Part shown: in pieces, positions 1 through 7,436 of the stretch | How positions within the stretch are numbered: position 1 is the first letter of the stretch | How the letters are laid out: every line of letters begins with the position of its first letter | Source of the DNA: Bacillota bacterium | GTDB lineage: Bacteria > Bacillota > Clostridia > Saccharofermentanales > UBA5734 | Direction: 5' to 3' | NCBI GenBank assembly: GCA_023438965.1 | Contig: JAEXPB010000562.1 | Span: 1-9,430 of the forward strand | DNA: 9,430 bases | Translations under genes and position numbers: made by a program | Notes under the pieces: generated by a model | Told to the model about the DNA's origin: nothing | Database searches by the model: none | The model's input: only the letters and a program-made list of their open reading frames with translations

Positions 1-1413
1 ATTATAACATACGCCAAGGTCTTCGATACCGGCTAAACCTTCGTCGATCGCGGCCAAAATGGACGCCGCACCCCAGCCGCTGGGACCGCCGCCGTGATTC
101 CGGCCGCTTTGGGCGTCATAAAGGAAATACAACTCGCCATCCCGCTCCACCAGAGCCTGTAAACGAGTCAGAATATCCCAGCCATAGGCCTCGCGCCCGT
201 TTTTAAATGCGGCGCGCGCCAGTTCGCCGGCGGTGAAAGAAGCGACGCTGCCATTAATGTAGGTATTTGGCCCCAGGGCATTGAACCGGTCGTAAGGTGG
301 CTGGACGGAAAACCATTCGGCAAAAGTGCCGGCCGTATGCCGGCGCGCCTGATATTCATCCAGAATGCTTTGGGTTTGGGCGTCGGTCGTGGCGCCCCGG
401 TTCAGGGCATAGGCATTGGAAAGCGAAAGGATCTCCTGTTCGTTGGCCGTGGGGTGGCCGGTATGATTTAAGTGCACTTGATGCGTGAAAAAGCGCCCGT
501 TCCAGCAGGTCCGGTCCAGATTCTCCTTCAGCCGGGCTGCCCGCTCCGCCCAGCACCACTGCTTTTCCGGATTGCCCAGACGGCTGTTCAGCCAGGCCAG
601 CTGGCACATGGCTTGGTAGAGACCGGTGTTGTCGCCATGCATGATCGACATCGGCGAGTCCGGATGGATCCGCCGGTCCTCACCGCTGAAGCCATAGGCG
701 AAATCCCAGGTATCGATGGTGAAAGGACGCTTGGCCAGGCCGTGTTCAGGATCCCACCGCTTGGGATGGCTGGTGCAGTAATTGATGGCCTTCTCCAGGG
801 CCGGCAAAACCCGTCGGATCCAATCCTCGTTGCCGGTGGCCCGATAGGCGCGGACCGCTCCCTCGACCACCAGGTACTCAATATCGGCCTCCAGTTCCAG
901 CCGGATGAAAGCCAGGTGATTGCGTTGATCCAGCCACAGGCATTCCGGATCGACAAACCGGACATGGCTGTCATCGAGCGGCTTGATGATCTCGAAGAAA
1001 AATCCCTGCTCGTGCTGATGGCTGACCGTGAAGTCCAGGTAGCCCAAAAGGTCCGTCTCCCAATGTTTATAAGCCTTCATTTCATGGACATGGTCGCGCA
1101 GCCAGTTGATCGAAGCAACGCGCGGGACGCCGTCCAGGAAGAACAGGCGCCGGTCCTTGCGCACCGTCTGGATCAGCTTGTTGATAAAGATGTCCAGACG
1201 GGCGCTCTCCGGCGATACCGGGCAGGCTGAACCATCGGAATAGAAGGTCGCCGGCTGGTCAGGCCGGGCACCCAGCGCCGCCAGGGCGGCTGCATCGAAG
1301 ACTGGACGGCCGCGCGTCATGACGCAGGGGATGCTGCCCAACGCCAGATTGCGGTCGCCGCTGATCCGGTAACTGGGCAGTCCGCAGGTCAGGATCGGAT
1401 CGATTTTAGTCAT
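1..1413 (-). CDS. Six-hairpin (alpha/alpha)6-barrel glycosidase-like protein, 3' end outside window
   Basis: An open frame of 471 codons runs without a stop from an ATG at 1413 off the left edge, so the C-terminus is missing. I recognise a six-hairpin glycosidase-type architecture, as in GH37/GH63/amylo-1,6-glucosidase-like proteins, but cannot name the family. Visible landmarks are WLRDHVHEMKAYKHWE (residues 104-119), an acidic helix EADIEYLVVEGAVRAYRATG (175-194), FTIDTWDFAYG (231-241) and GPNTYINGSV (381-390). These Asp/Glu- and Trp-rich loops sit where such barrels place substrate and catalytic residues; D234 is one candidate acid, by inference only. There is no signal peptide, so it probably acts in the cytoplasm on an imported or intracellular glycoside. 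The start is fixed by GGAGGT five to six bases upstream. It is the second gene of an operon, 30 bases after the Fe-S gene. No sugar specificity can be read from the sequence. Confidence 0.8.
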   Translation of the reverse strand, partial: MTKIDPILTCGLPSYRISGDRNLALGSIPCVMTRGRPVFDAAALAALGARPDQPATFYSDGSACPVSPESARLDIFINKLIQTVRKDRRLFFLDGVPRVASINWLRDHVHEMKAYKHWETDLLGYLDFTVSHQHEQGFFFEIIKPLDDSHVRFVDPECLWLDQRNHLAFIRLELEADIEYLVVEGAVRAYRATGNEDWIRRVLPALEKAINYCTSHPKRWDPEHGLAKRPFTIDTWDFAYGFSGEDRRIHPDSPMSIMHGDNTGLYQAMCQLAWLNSRLGNPEKQWCWAERAARLKENLDRTCWNGRFFTHQVHLNHTGHPTANEQEILSLSNAYALNRGATTDAQTQSILDEYQARRHTAGTFAEWFSVQPPYDRFNALGPNTYINGSVASFTAGELARAAFKNGREAYGWDILTRLQALVERDGELYFLYDAQSGRNHGGGPSGWGAASILAAIDEGLAGIEDLGVCYN

Positions 1414-1417
1414 ATTT

Positions 1418-1423
1418 ACCTCC
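1418..1423 (-). promoter_or_regulatory. Ribosome binding site (GGAGGT) of the glycosidase-like gene
   Basis: On the minus strand the bases read GGAGGTAAATATG. This near-ideal Shine-Dalgarno sequence lies at the right distance from the ATG at 1413. It supports independent strong translation of the second operon gene and fixes its start. Confidence 0.8.
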
Positions 1424-1426
1424 GGT

Positions 1427-1438
1427 ATCGCATGCGAT
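1427..1438. repeat. Perfect 12-bp palindrome between the two operon genes
   Basis: ATCGCATGCGAT is a perfect inverted repeat with no spacer. It lies between the stop of the Fe-S gene (1444) and the ribosome binding site of the glycosidase-like gene (1418-1423). As RNA it could form only a 4-bp stem with a 4-base loop. As DNA it resembles a compact dimer-binding operator of the kind used by LacI-type regulators. Its role is unknown; it could be an internal operator or chance. Confidence 0.4.
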
Positions 1439-1443
1439 TTGAT

Positions 1444-3810
1444 TTAACTGTTCTTGCCGGCCGGGCAGTTGACAAAGCAGGGCTCCATGGTCAGGAAATA
1501 GTCCTTCTGCAGCGGATCGGTCTGCTGCAGGGCTTCGATCAGGCTCTCGGCGGTAATTTCAGCCGGCGGCAGCACATTGTGGGTTGCCCCCGTATATTTT
1601 GGCCCCTCGTCGCCGACCAGGCAATACTTTTTGGCCCAATCGCAGTGGTTGATTTTCAATTTGCCGCAGCGGAAGGTTACCCCCTCCAGATGCAAGACAA
1701 GGTCTTTTTCGCCGGAAATGGCGTTAACCGGGCAGGAACAGACGCACTGGCGGCAGCTGCGGCACAAGGCGGGTCCTTCATAGAGCGGATCGGCAGCCAG
1801 CGGGGCGTCGGTCAGGATGGTCAGCAGCAGCTGACGGACGCCGAATTGCGGCGTCAGCAGCAGACCGTGCTGGCCCAGCTCGCCGAGCCCGGCGGCGACG
1901 GCGGCGAATCGTGACGCGAAAAGATCGTCCCGGAACTCGCGGATCGGGTAGGTGGTCACGGATTCAATACCATGGACATCGACGAAAGGCGCCGCACGGA
2001 AGCCACGGTGATGCAGGCGGTCGCAGATGGTGTTGGCCAGGCCGCACAGCAGATCGCGCAGGTAGGACTTGTGCGTGACATAAGGACCAATCGCTTCGGC
2101 TGTGTTGTTCCAGCGGGTATCGAGGATGCCGTCGGACATTCCGATGCCGAGGACGATGGCTGCTTGGGCGCCCGGCAGCCGCTCTTCCATGGTCGGAATG
2201 ACGACAGCCCGCGAGGTGACCGACGGCAGATAAGGTCCCTTGCCGGGATTCAAGTCAATTGCGTCAAAGCGGACAGCGCCCCGGTAAGCCAACTGCAGTT
2301 GTTCAGTCAGACTGTCATAACGGTCCTTGTCGCTGACACCGAACAGATCGGCGCCGATTTCCTGCGCCAAGCCGCACAGCTCAGACTTGAGATCGGCCAG
2401 CGGCGGGACGAGGCATTCGCGCTCGGTGGCGAACCGCTGCGGTTTCAAGGCCAGATTGGTCCCGATCAAGGCAATGCGGCAATCATCGCCCTCGACAAAA
2501 GACGTGCTGGTCAGGACGGCTTCAACCAGGCGGTTGTCGCCGGCTTGCGGATCAATATAGTTTGTGACCTGATGCCTGGTCAGCAGGCGGGCGATCAAGT
2601 CGCGGTCCTGTTGGCGGTTGCGGACGAAGCTGAGCTGGATGGCTCCGTAACCGGCATTGTCGAGCCAGGTAATCAGGGACAGCTCGAGATCAAGGATGCG
2701 ATACCACATCGCCATCGCCATACCTTGCTTCTGGTCCATGGGTACCCGAACCGCGATGATGGATTGCATATCGGGTTGGAAGTACCGGAACCGGTCAGCC
2801 AGCTCAGCGTCACTGCCTATATCGATGAACTGGATGTCTGCCCGGTCAAATTCCCGCCGGGTGAGAGCGGCCGCCTGCTCACGAGCGATTCGACCCACCT
2901 CTTCGGCTGATCCAGCCAGGCTCAGTTCCTTTTTGCGGCGCGGCACCTTGGCATATGAAGGATCCATTGTTCGCAGCCAGCGCGGCAGGCATTCGCCCCA
3001 GCAGGGTTCCACAGTCCATGATTCGTACCAGTCCGGATGGCTGGCCACGATGTCTTTTATTTGAGCGCAAATGTGGGCTTCGTCCCAGACATCCGGCTTG
3101 GGCATATCGTGGCGGATGGACAGATTCTCCGTCCAGGCACAATACCACAGATTCTTGTTGGCATATTCGGTCAACTTGCCGCCGATCCGAATGCTGACCT
3201 TGCCCTTGGTGCCTTCGGTCAGTCCCTTGATGTTTTGACCGCAGGAGCGAACGCAGCGCATACAACGGTCACAGAGCGGTTCGCCTGCATACATGGGCGA
3301 TGGGGTCAATTCAGCATTGGTGATGACGGTCACCAGGCGGACCCGCGGGCCGTATTCCGGCGTCATCAGCAGCCCGTTCCAGCCGATTTCGCCTAAACCG
3401 CAGCCGACTGCCATGTGGCGGTGGGACAAATCCGACAGGAACGGCGCGTCGAATTCCTTGTACGGCCGGAACCGCCACATGACGGTAGCGGCAACCGGAA
3501 AGGCAGTAAAACCGGCTGATTCGAGGTGACGGGCCAGCAAGGCGGCAATGCGGTTCAACCGCAGGGAGACGAGGACATTGACCAAGCCGGCTTCCGGATC
3601 ATCATAACGATGGTAGGCTGCCCGTTCCATACAGGCGTCGGGCATCTGAACCGCGACGGAAATGACCGAGCGGGCCTGGGGATAGACATCGCACGGCCGC
3701 GGTCCGCATAGCCGCGGCAGCTCATCATAGCGTTCGACCGGGGCGAACCCGATCTTGGCCCCGCCGGCTTGCTGGGCAATTTGTTCCAGTTGTCTGGTTA
3801 ATGAAATCAT
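1444..3810 (-). CDS. Tandem reductive-dehalogenase/QueG-like double Fe-S protein (788 aa)
   Basis: The protein holds two related Fe-S oxidoreductase modules plus a degenerate third copy. Module 1 (about 1-290) has GLGEIGWNGLLMTPEYGPRVR (138-158 region), followed by CxxCxxCxxxC at C180/C183/C186/C190 and later EPCxxxC at 268-274. The middle segment (about 320-460) repeats the N-terminal part of the module (IIAVRVP, WYRILDLELSLITWL, RIALIGTN) but has no cluster motif. Module 3 (about 470-788) repeats the full plan: GLGELGQHGLLLTPQFGVRQ (641-660), C683/C686/C689/C693 then Pro, and EPCxxxC at 776-782. The GLGE-G-GLL-TP-GVR signature and following ferredoxin motif characterise the corrinoid-dependent reductive dehalogenase/epoxyqueuosine reductase superfamily. 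Cofactor and substrate are inferred, not seen. There is no Tat or Sec signal, so it is cytoplasmic. The start at 3810 (MISLTRQLEQ) is chosen over an in-frame ATG at 3879 because AAGGAG precedes it and 3879 lies inside the promoter region. It is not QueG itself, which is a single module of under 400 residues. Confidence 0.85.
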   Translation of the reverse strand: MISLTRQLEQIAQQAGGAKIGFAPVERYDELPRLCGPRPCDVYPQARSVISVAVQMPDACMERAAYHRYDDPEAGLVNVLVSLRLNRIAALLARHLESAGFTAFPVAATVMWRFRPYKEFDAPFLSDLSHRHMAVGCGLGEIGWNGLLMTPEYGPRVRLVTVITNAELTPSPMYAGEPLCDRCMRCVRSCGQNIKGLTEGTKGKVSIRIGGKLTEYANKNLWYCAWTENLSIRHDMPKPDVWDEAHICAQIKDIVASHPDWYESWTVEPCWGECLPRWLRTMDPSYAKVPRRKKELSLAGSAEEVGRIAREQAAALTRREFDRADIQFIDIGSDAELADRFRYFQPDMQSIIAVRVPMDQKQGMAMAMWYRILDLELSLITWLDNAGYGAIQLSFVRNRQQDRDLIARLLTRHQVTNYIDPQAGDNRLVEAVLTSTSFVEGDDCRIALIGTNLALKPQRFATERECLVPPLADLKSELCGLAQEIGADLFGVSDKDRYDSLTEQLQLAYRGAVRFDAIDLNPGKGPYLPSVTSRAVVIPTMEERLPGAQAAIVLGIGMSDGILDTRWNNTAEAIGPYVTHKSYLRDLLCGLANTICDRLHHRGFRAAPFVDVHGIESVTTYPIREFRDDLFASRFAAVAAGLGELGQHGLLLTPQFGVRQLLLTILTDAPLAADPLYEGPALCRSCRQCVCSCPVNAISGEKDLVLHLEGVTFRCGKLKINHCDWAKKYCLVGDEGPKYTGATHNVLPPAEITAESLIEALQQTDPLQKDYFLTMEPCFVNCPAGKNS

Positions 3811-3814
3811 AATG

Positions 3815-3822
3815 CTCTCCTT
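3815..3822 (-). promoter_or_regulatory. Ribosome binding site deciding the start of the Fe-S gene
   Basis: On the minus strand AAGGAGAG is followed by CATT and the ATG at 3810. The more upstream in-frame ATG at 3879 has no such sequence and would add 23 residues encoded across the operator-like repeats, so 3810 is taken as the true start. Confidence 0.75.
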
Positions 3823-3832
3823 CTGTTCTGGC

Positions 3833-3939
3833 TGTACAAAAATGACGACCGATCGTACAATGAATGTGACTGGATCCACTCTATTTGTACAACATCCTGC
3901 CCTGTGATGCTATCAACAGCTCTGACTATTTATGTACAA
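3833..3939. promoter_or_regulatory. Divergent control region with four TGTACAA-type elements
   Basis: The 156-base gap between the Fe-S gene and the regulator contains TGTACAA at 3833-3839, CGTACAA at 3854-3860, TGTACAA at 3886-3892 (inside the palindrome TTGTACAA, 3885-3892) and TGTACAA at 3933-3939. The first two are 21 bp apart, start to start, the spacing expected for an AraC-type regulator gripping two half-sites on one DNA face; the third follows 32 bp later. The 3885-3892 palindrome can also serve as a weak -35-like TTGTAC in either direction. With 17-bp spacers the matching -10 sequences are poor (TGCTAT at 3908-3913 on plus, TCACAT at 3869-3864 on minus), which would suit activator-dependent promoters. 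Binding by the adjacent regulator is inferred. Confidence 0.5.
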
Positions 3940-3966
3940 TATTGACTGATCAAGGAGTATAATCCA

Positions 3967-4782
3967 ATGGACATGCCGGCTCTGGAACGATTGAATCCCC
4001 GTGTCACCCGCTGCCTGAATACCGCGCTGGCCTGCAGCCAGCTGAAGCAGAATTTTTATCCCCAACGATTGGTCCGCTCCTATGAACTGGAGCTGATTAT
4101 CGGCGGCGGCGGTTATATTGTGACTGATGGCCGGAAATTGCCGGCTGAGCCCGGTACGGTTTTTATACGGACCCCCGGCATGCTGGTTCAAGGGTTCCTG
4201 CCCTATAATGGCTTCTGTATGATCTTTGCACTGCCGGAAATCGGACCGCACAAGACAGGGCCGGCCAGTCTGGCGAATCTGCCTGCCCGGATCGATTTCC
4301 AACAGCATCTGGCGGTTCTTTTCCAAAACGCTTATGAAGCTTACCTGACAGCTGATCCCTACAATCAATTGCTGCTCAAGGCCATCGTCCTGCAGATTCT
4401 GCATCAGCTGCTCCAGAGCAGCCGCCGGATTGCCTCCGGCAGCGAAACGAACGATGGCCGGATCAGCCAGGTCGTCAATTATATCGACACCCATTTTGCA
4501 CAGCCATTGACGCTGCCCCATTTGGCGACCGTCAGCCATTTCAGCGAAGGATTTCTCTGCCGCCTTTTCAAACGGGTCAAAGGCTTGACGCTGACCCAAT
4601 ATATTCATCAAGTCCGGGTTCAGCAATCGCGCCTGCTATTAATCGAAACCGACTGGCCGATCAAGGAAATCTGCAATCGCTGCGGTTTTGTCAACGAGTC
4701 CTATTATTATCGTATCTTCAAGGCCCAGATGGATCTTAGCCCGGCCGAATACCGCAAACTGCATCGCCAGCCCTATTCCTAG
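3967..4782 (+). CDS. AraC/XylS-family transcriptional regulator
   Basis: This 271-residue protein is the usual length for the family. The N-terminal part (about 35-90) has the beta-rich, glycine-containing pattern of an AraC cupin sensor (ELELIIGGGGYIV, then PGTVFIRTPG). The C-terminal AraC DNA-binding domain spans about 168-266: VVNYIDTHFAQPLTL leads into the first helix-turn-helix (about 184-206), and IKEICNRCGFVNESYYYRIFK (232-252) forms the second, followed by the typical LSPAEYRK end. It probably senses a small, perhaps sugar-like, molecule and controls the divergent Fe-S/glycosidase-like operon and itself. AAGGAG at 3952-3957, nine bases upstream, supports this ATG; a second ATG two codons on is possible. 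It converges on the c-di-GMP gene with a 36-base gap and no recognisable terminator. Confidence 0.92.
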   Translation: MDMPALERLNPRVTRCLNTALACSQLKQNFYPQRLVRSYELELIIGGGGYIVTDGRKLPAEPGTVFIRTPGMLVQGFLPYNGFCMIFALPEIGPHKTGPASLANLPARIDFQQHLAVLFQNAYEAYLTADPYNQLLLKAIVLQILHQLLQSSRRIASGSETNDGRISQVVNYIDTHFAQPLTLPHLATVSHFSEGFLCRLFKRVKGLTLTQYIHQVRVQQSRLLLIETDWPIKEICNRCGFVNESYYYRIFKAQMDLSPAEYRKLHRQPYS

Positions 4783-4818
4783 CCCTTCGTCAACCGGACC
4801 CGCCGCCGACCTGCCCGC

Positions 4819-7236
4819 CTACAGGAACCGCTGGTTCAACGGCTTGCCGGCGTTGATGGTCGGATGGCCGAGTTCATGCAGGACGATCTGGTCGGCGGAT
4901 TGCGGATAATGGAACAGGTAACCCTGGCCATAGTCGCAGTTATAAGACTGCAGCAGCTTCATCTGCTCACGGGTCTCGATGCCTTCGGCCACCACGGTCA
5001 ACTCCAGGTCGTGGGCCAGGTCGATGATCGCACGGACGATCATCGCATCGGTCTTGTTTTCGTAGATCGTCCGGATGAAGCTCTTATCGATCTTGATCAC
5101 CCGCACGGGCAGCTGGCGCAGGTAGGTCAGCGATGAATAACCGGTGCCGAAATCGTCCAGCACAAAGGTGATGCCTTGTTTCTGCAGCTCATGGATCTTG
5201 TCCATGGCGCCTTCGACATTGTCGAGCAGGGCGGATTCGGTGATTTCCAATTCAATCTCGCTGCCCGGCAGGCTGCTCTGTCCGAGCACCCGCGCGATGG
5301 TGCCGGTCAGGTCCTGCAGCTTGAAGCTGTAACTGGAGAGATTGACCGCCACCTTCTCGATCGCAAGGCCTTGCTCATTCCAGAGCCTCTTCTGCCGGCT
5401 GGCTTCTTCCAGCGCCCAGCGGCTGATTTCATTGATGCAGCCGGCGGCTTCGGCCAGCGGGATGAAGCTTTGCGGCGGGATCAAGCCGCGCTGCGGGTGG
5501 TTCCAGCGGATCAGCGCCTCGGCACCGCGGGCGGCGCCGGTTTTCAGGTCGTACTGCAGCTGGTAGTGGAGAACGAACTGCTTCTGCTTGATCGCCTGGT
5601 TGAGTTGATTGACCTGATCGATATAGCGCAGGTTGCGCAGGTACATTTTCTGGTCATAGAAGCAAACCTGGTTGCGTCCGTGGTCTTTGGCATCAAACAG
5701 CGCGATGCTGGCGTGCTGGAGCAACGTCTTGAAGTCCGAACCGTGCTGCGGGTAAAACGCCACGCCGGTGCTGACCGTGATCTCGAAACTGTGGTTCTCC
5801 CGCTGCCAGGGCTGACCCAGAATGCGCTGCAGCTCATGCACCAGCGCACTGACGCTGCGTTCAGTCCGGTAGGTGCTCAGCAGGAGCACGAATTCATCTT
5901 CGCCGAGACGGGCGGCGATATCCGGTTCCTGGACCAGGTGCCGCAGCTGTTCGGCAATCCACTGCAGCAGCTCATCGCCGGAAGCATATCCCAGGGCGTC
6001 ATTGACGTGTTTGAAGTGGTCGATGTCGAAATAGACAACGGTCAGGGACTCGTCGCGATTGGTCCGCCGGCGGATCATGTTCTGCAGGTGCTGATCGAGC
6101 CGCGCCTGGTTGGACAGGCCGGTCAGCTTGTCGAAGAAGGCCAGCTCATAAAGTTGTTTCTCGAGGATCCGCCGGTCGGTGACATCCATGCCGATGACCG
6201 CCAGCTGGCTGGTTTTGCCCTGGTGGTCGGTCAGCGGATGATAATGCCAGACCAGTTCGATATCCTGGCCGTTCTTATGCAGCAATCTGGCTTGTTTCTG
6301 ACGCACGGCCTGGTTGATTTTGACCCGTTCGAACAGTCGGCGCATGTCCGCTTTCTCCGACTCGCGAAACAGACAGTCGATCCAGGGCCGGCCGATCACT
6401 TCCGCCTGGACATAGCCGGTGATGCGTTCGGCAAAGGGATTGAAGCGCAAGATCCGGCCATGGGTGTCCAGCAGCAGCACAAACAGGTCGGTGCTGTTGA
6501 TCAGGCCCTCCGTGAAGGTCCTCTCCCGGGCCAGTTCCTCGCTGATGGTGACTTGCGCGGTTATGTCCTGGAAAACGGCAGCCATGCCCAGCACCTCGCC
6601 GTTGGCGGCGACCGCCGCCCGGCCGGTAACCTGGACCCAGCGGTAGATGCCCTGGCTGTCGATAATGCGATATTGGGCGGCATAGGGCTCGGCGGCATGG
6701 ATGTTCTGCCGGTAGGCTGCCAATTCAGCCCTGGCCGTCTCGACATCATCCGGAAAGAGCAGGGATTCCCAGACCAGCAGCGGCCGCTGGGCCTGATCAT
6801 CGGCCGGCAGACGGCGGCGATTCCGGAGGAAGTTCCGTACGTCGGCCATCGAGGCAAAGCCGGCCAAGCGCAGCCAGTCCTCGGCAAATTCAAAGGTGCC
6901 GGAAGGCCAGCTCCAAACCCAGAAACGGTTGCCGGGCAGTTCCCGGCTGAAAAGACTGTTCAGTTCATCGAGCACCAGACTGTTGGCATAAGCGGCGTTC
7001 CGATGCATCGTAATATTTCGGAACCAGACCAGGAAACAGAGATTGAGCAGGAAGGCTGTCAGGCCGAACAAGGCCGGCTCCAGCCAGTAAAACGGCAGCA
7101 CGGTGCGCCGGTCCCAGTTGCCGAGGCCGAAAATCCATGCCGCGGTGACTAAAAAACTGGACAGCGCCGCAAAGGTGACTGGCCAGCGAAGACGGGGAGC
7201 TGCGAGTTTTTTGGCCGATCCATGTCTGCTCTTCAT
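4819..7236 (-). CDS. Membrane-anchored PAS-PAS-GGDEF-EAL cyclic-di-GMP protein, probably a phosphodiesterase
   Basis: In the 805-residue protein a basic N-terminus is followed by two membrane segments (about 19-37 and 53-72). Then come two PAS/PAC sensor domains (about 105-228, with YRWVQVTGRA and FQDITAQ; and 240-360, with NPFAERITGY and GMDVTDRR), GGDEF (about 361-530, starting FDKLTGLSNQARL) and EAL (about 540-795). The GGDEF signature reads GEDEF (445-449), and the RxxD inhibitory site position reads QEPD, so cyclase activity is doubtful. The EAL domain keeps its catalytic set: E573 of EALIRW, N632, E664, D694-D695 of DDFGTGYSS, K715, E751 and Q771. It should hydrolyse c-di-GMP at the inner membrane face in response to a signal sensed by the PAS domains; GEDEF may act as a GTP sensor. 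I place the start at 7236 (MKSRHG), seven bases after GGTGAGG. ATGs at 7257 and 7284 also exist, but 7284 lies within the predicted -10 box. Confidence 0.92.
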   Translation of the reverse strand: MKSRHGSAKKLAAPRLRWPVTFAALSSFLVTAAWIFGLGNWDRRTVLPFYWLEPALFGLTAFLLNLCFLVWFRNITMHRNAAYANSLVLDELNSLFSRELPGNRFWVWSWPSGTFEFAEDWLRLAGFASMADVRNFLRNRRRLPADDQAQRPLLVWESLLFPDDVETARAELAAYRQNIHAAEPYAAQYRIIDSQGIYRWVQVTGRAAVAANGEVLGMAAVFQDITAQVTISEELARERTFTEGLINSTDLFVLLLDTHGRILRFNPFAERITGYVQAEVIGRPWIDCLFRESEKADMRRLFERVKINQAVRQKQARLLHKNGQDIELVWHYHPLTDHQGKTSQLAVIGMDVTDRRILEKQLYELAFFDKLTGLSNQARLDQHLQNMIRRRTNRDESLTVVYFDIDHFKHVNDALGYASGDELLQWIAEQLRHLVQEPDIAARLGEDEFVLLLSTYRTERSVSALVHELQRILGQPWQRENHSFEITVSTGVAFYPQHGSDFKTLLQHASIALFDAKDHGRNQVCFYDQKMYLRNLRYIDQVNQLNQAIKQKQFVLHYQLQYDLKTGAARGAEALIRWNHPQRGLIPPQSFIPLAEAAGCINEISRWALEEASRQKRLWNEQGLAIEKVAVNLSSYSFKLQDLTGTIARVLGQSSLPGSEIELEITESALLDNVEGAMDKIHELQKQGITFVLDDFGTGYSSLTYLRQLPVRVIKIDKSFIRTIYENKTDAMIVRAIIDLAHDLELTVVAEGIETREQMKLLQSYNCDYGQGYLFHYPQSADQIVLHELGHPTINAGKPLNQRFL

Positions 7237-7282
7237 CGGGTGCGCCTCACCGGTCATGATCTGATGCAAAATGAACAAAATC

Positions 7283-7291
7283 ATTATATCA
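7283..7291 (-). promoter_or_regulatory. Extended -10 promoter of the PAS-GGDEF-EAL gene
   Basis: On the minus strand the sequence reads TGATATAAT, a perfect extended -10 (TGn plus TATAAT). No good -35 box is visible, which extended -10 promoters tolerate. Transcription would start near 7276, leaving roughly 40 bases of leader before the ATG at 7236. It makes an ATG at 7284 unlikely as the start. Confidence 0.6.
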
Positions 7292-7369
7292 TAGCCCTGC
7301 GCGGCAACCGGACTGTTTTATTGCATCAAGATTATCATTTGGCAACGATTCGCTACAACCGGGAAAAGG

Positions 7370-7398
7370 TTGACAAAGCCGGACCGCCTGCGTTTAAT
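7370..7398 (+). promoter_or_regulatory. Sigma-A/sigma-70 type promoter of the amidohydrolase gene
   Basis: TTGACA (7370-7375) and TTTAAT (7393-7398) are separated by exactly 17 bases, matching consensus at 11 of 12 positions. Transcription would start near 7405 and give a leader of about 32 bases. The promoter is back to back with that of the c-di-GMP gene. Confidence 0.7.
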
Positions 7399-7436
7399 GG
7401 TAGTATTCATGTAACTGGAGGAACCGGCGCGGCAAC

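Noticed and set aside
472..1230. A 252-codon plus-strand open frame opposite the glycosidase-like gene
   Set aside because: The minus-strand frame is continuous for 471 codons with conserved barrel motifs and a strong ribosome binding site; this frame has neither.
1972..2910. A 312-codon plus-strand open frame opposite the Fe-S gene
   Set aside because: Antisense shadow of a motif-bearing gene; the translation is low-complexity (many Gln, Asp, Val) without family features.
3958..3963. TATAAT just upstream of the AraC gene as a -10 box
   Set aside because: It starts immediately after the ribosome binding site and lies three bases before the ATG, so transcription from it would miss the start; the nearby TTGACT (3942-3947) is only 10 bases away.
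3913..4626. A 237-codon minus-strand open frame opposite the AraC regulator
   Set aside because: Antisense to a clear AraC DNA-binding domain and without recognisable features.
4825..4837. GAACC-GCT-GGTTC hairpin near the convergent gene ends as a terminator
   Set aside because: The stem is only 5 bp, lies inside the end of the c-di-GMP gene, and has no following T-run in either direction.
5176..7152. A 658-codon open frame on the plus strand opposite the PAS-GGDEF-EAL gene
   Set aside because: It shows no recognisable domain, lies wholly antisense to a gene with complete catalytic motifs, and is explained by GC-rich codon usage that suppresses stops on the opposite strand.
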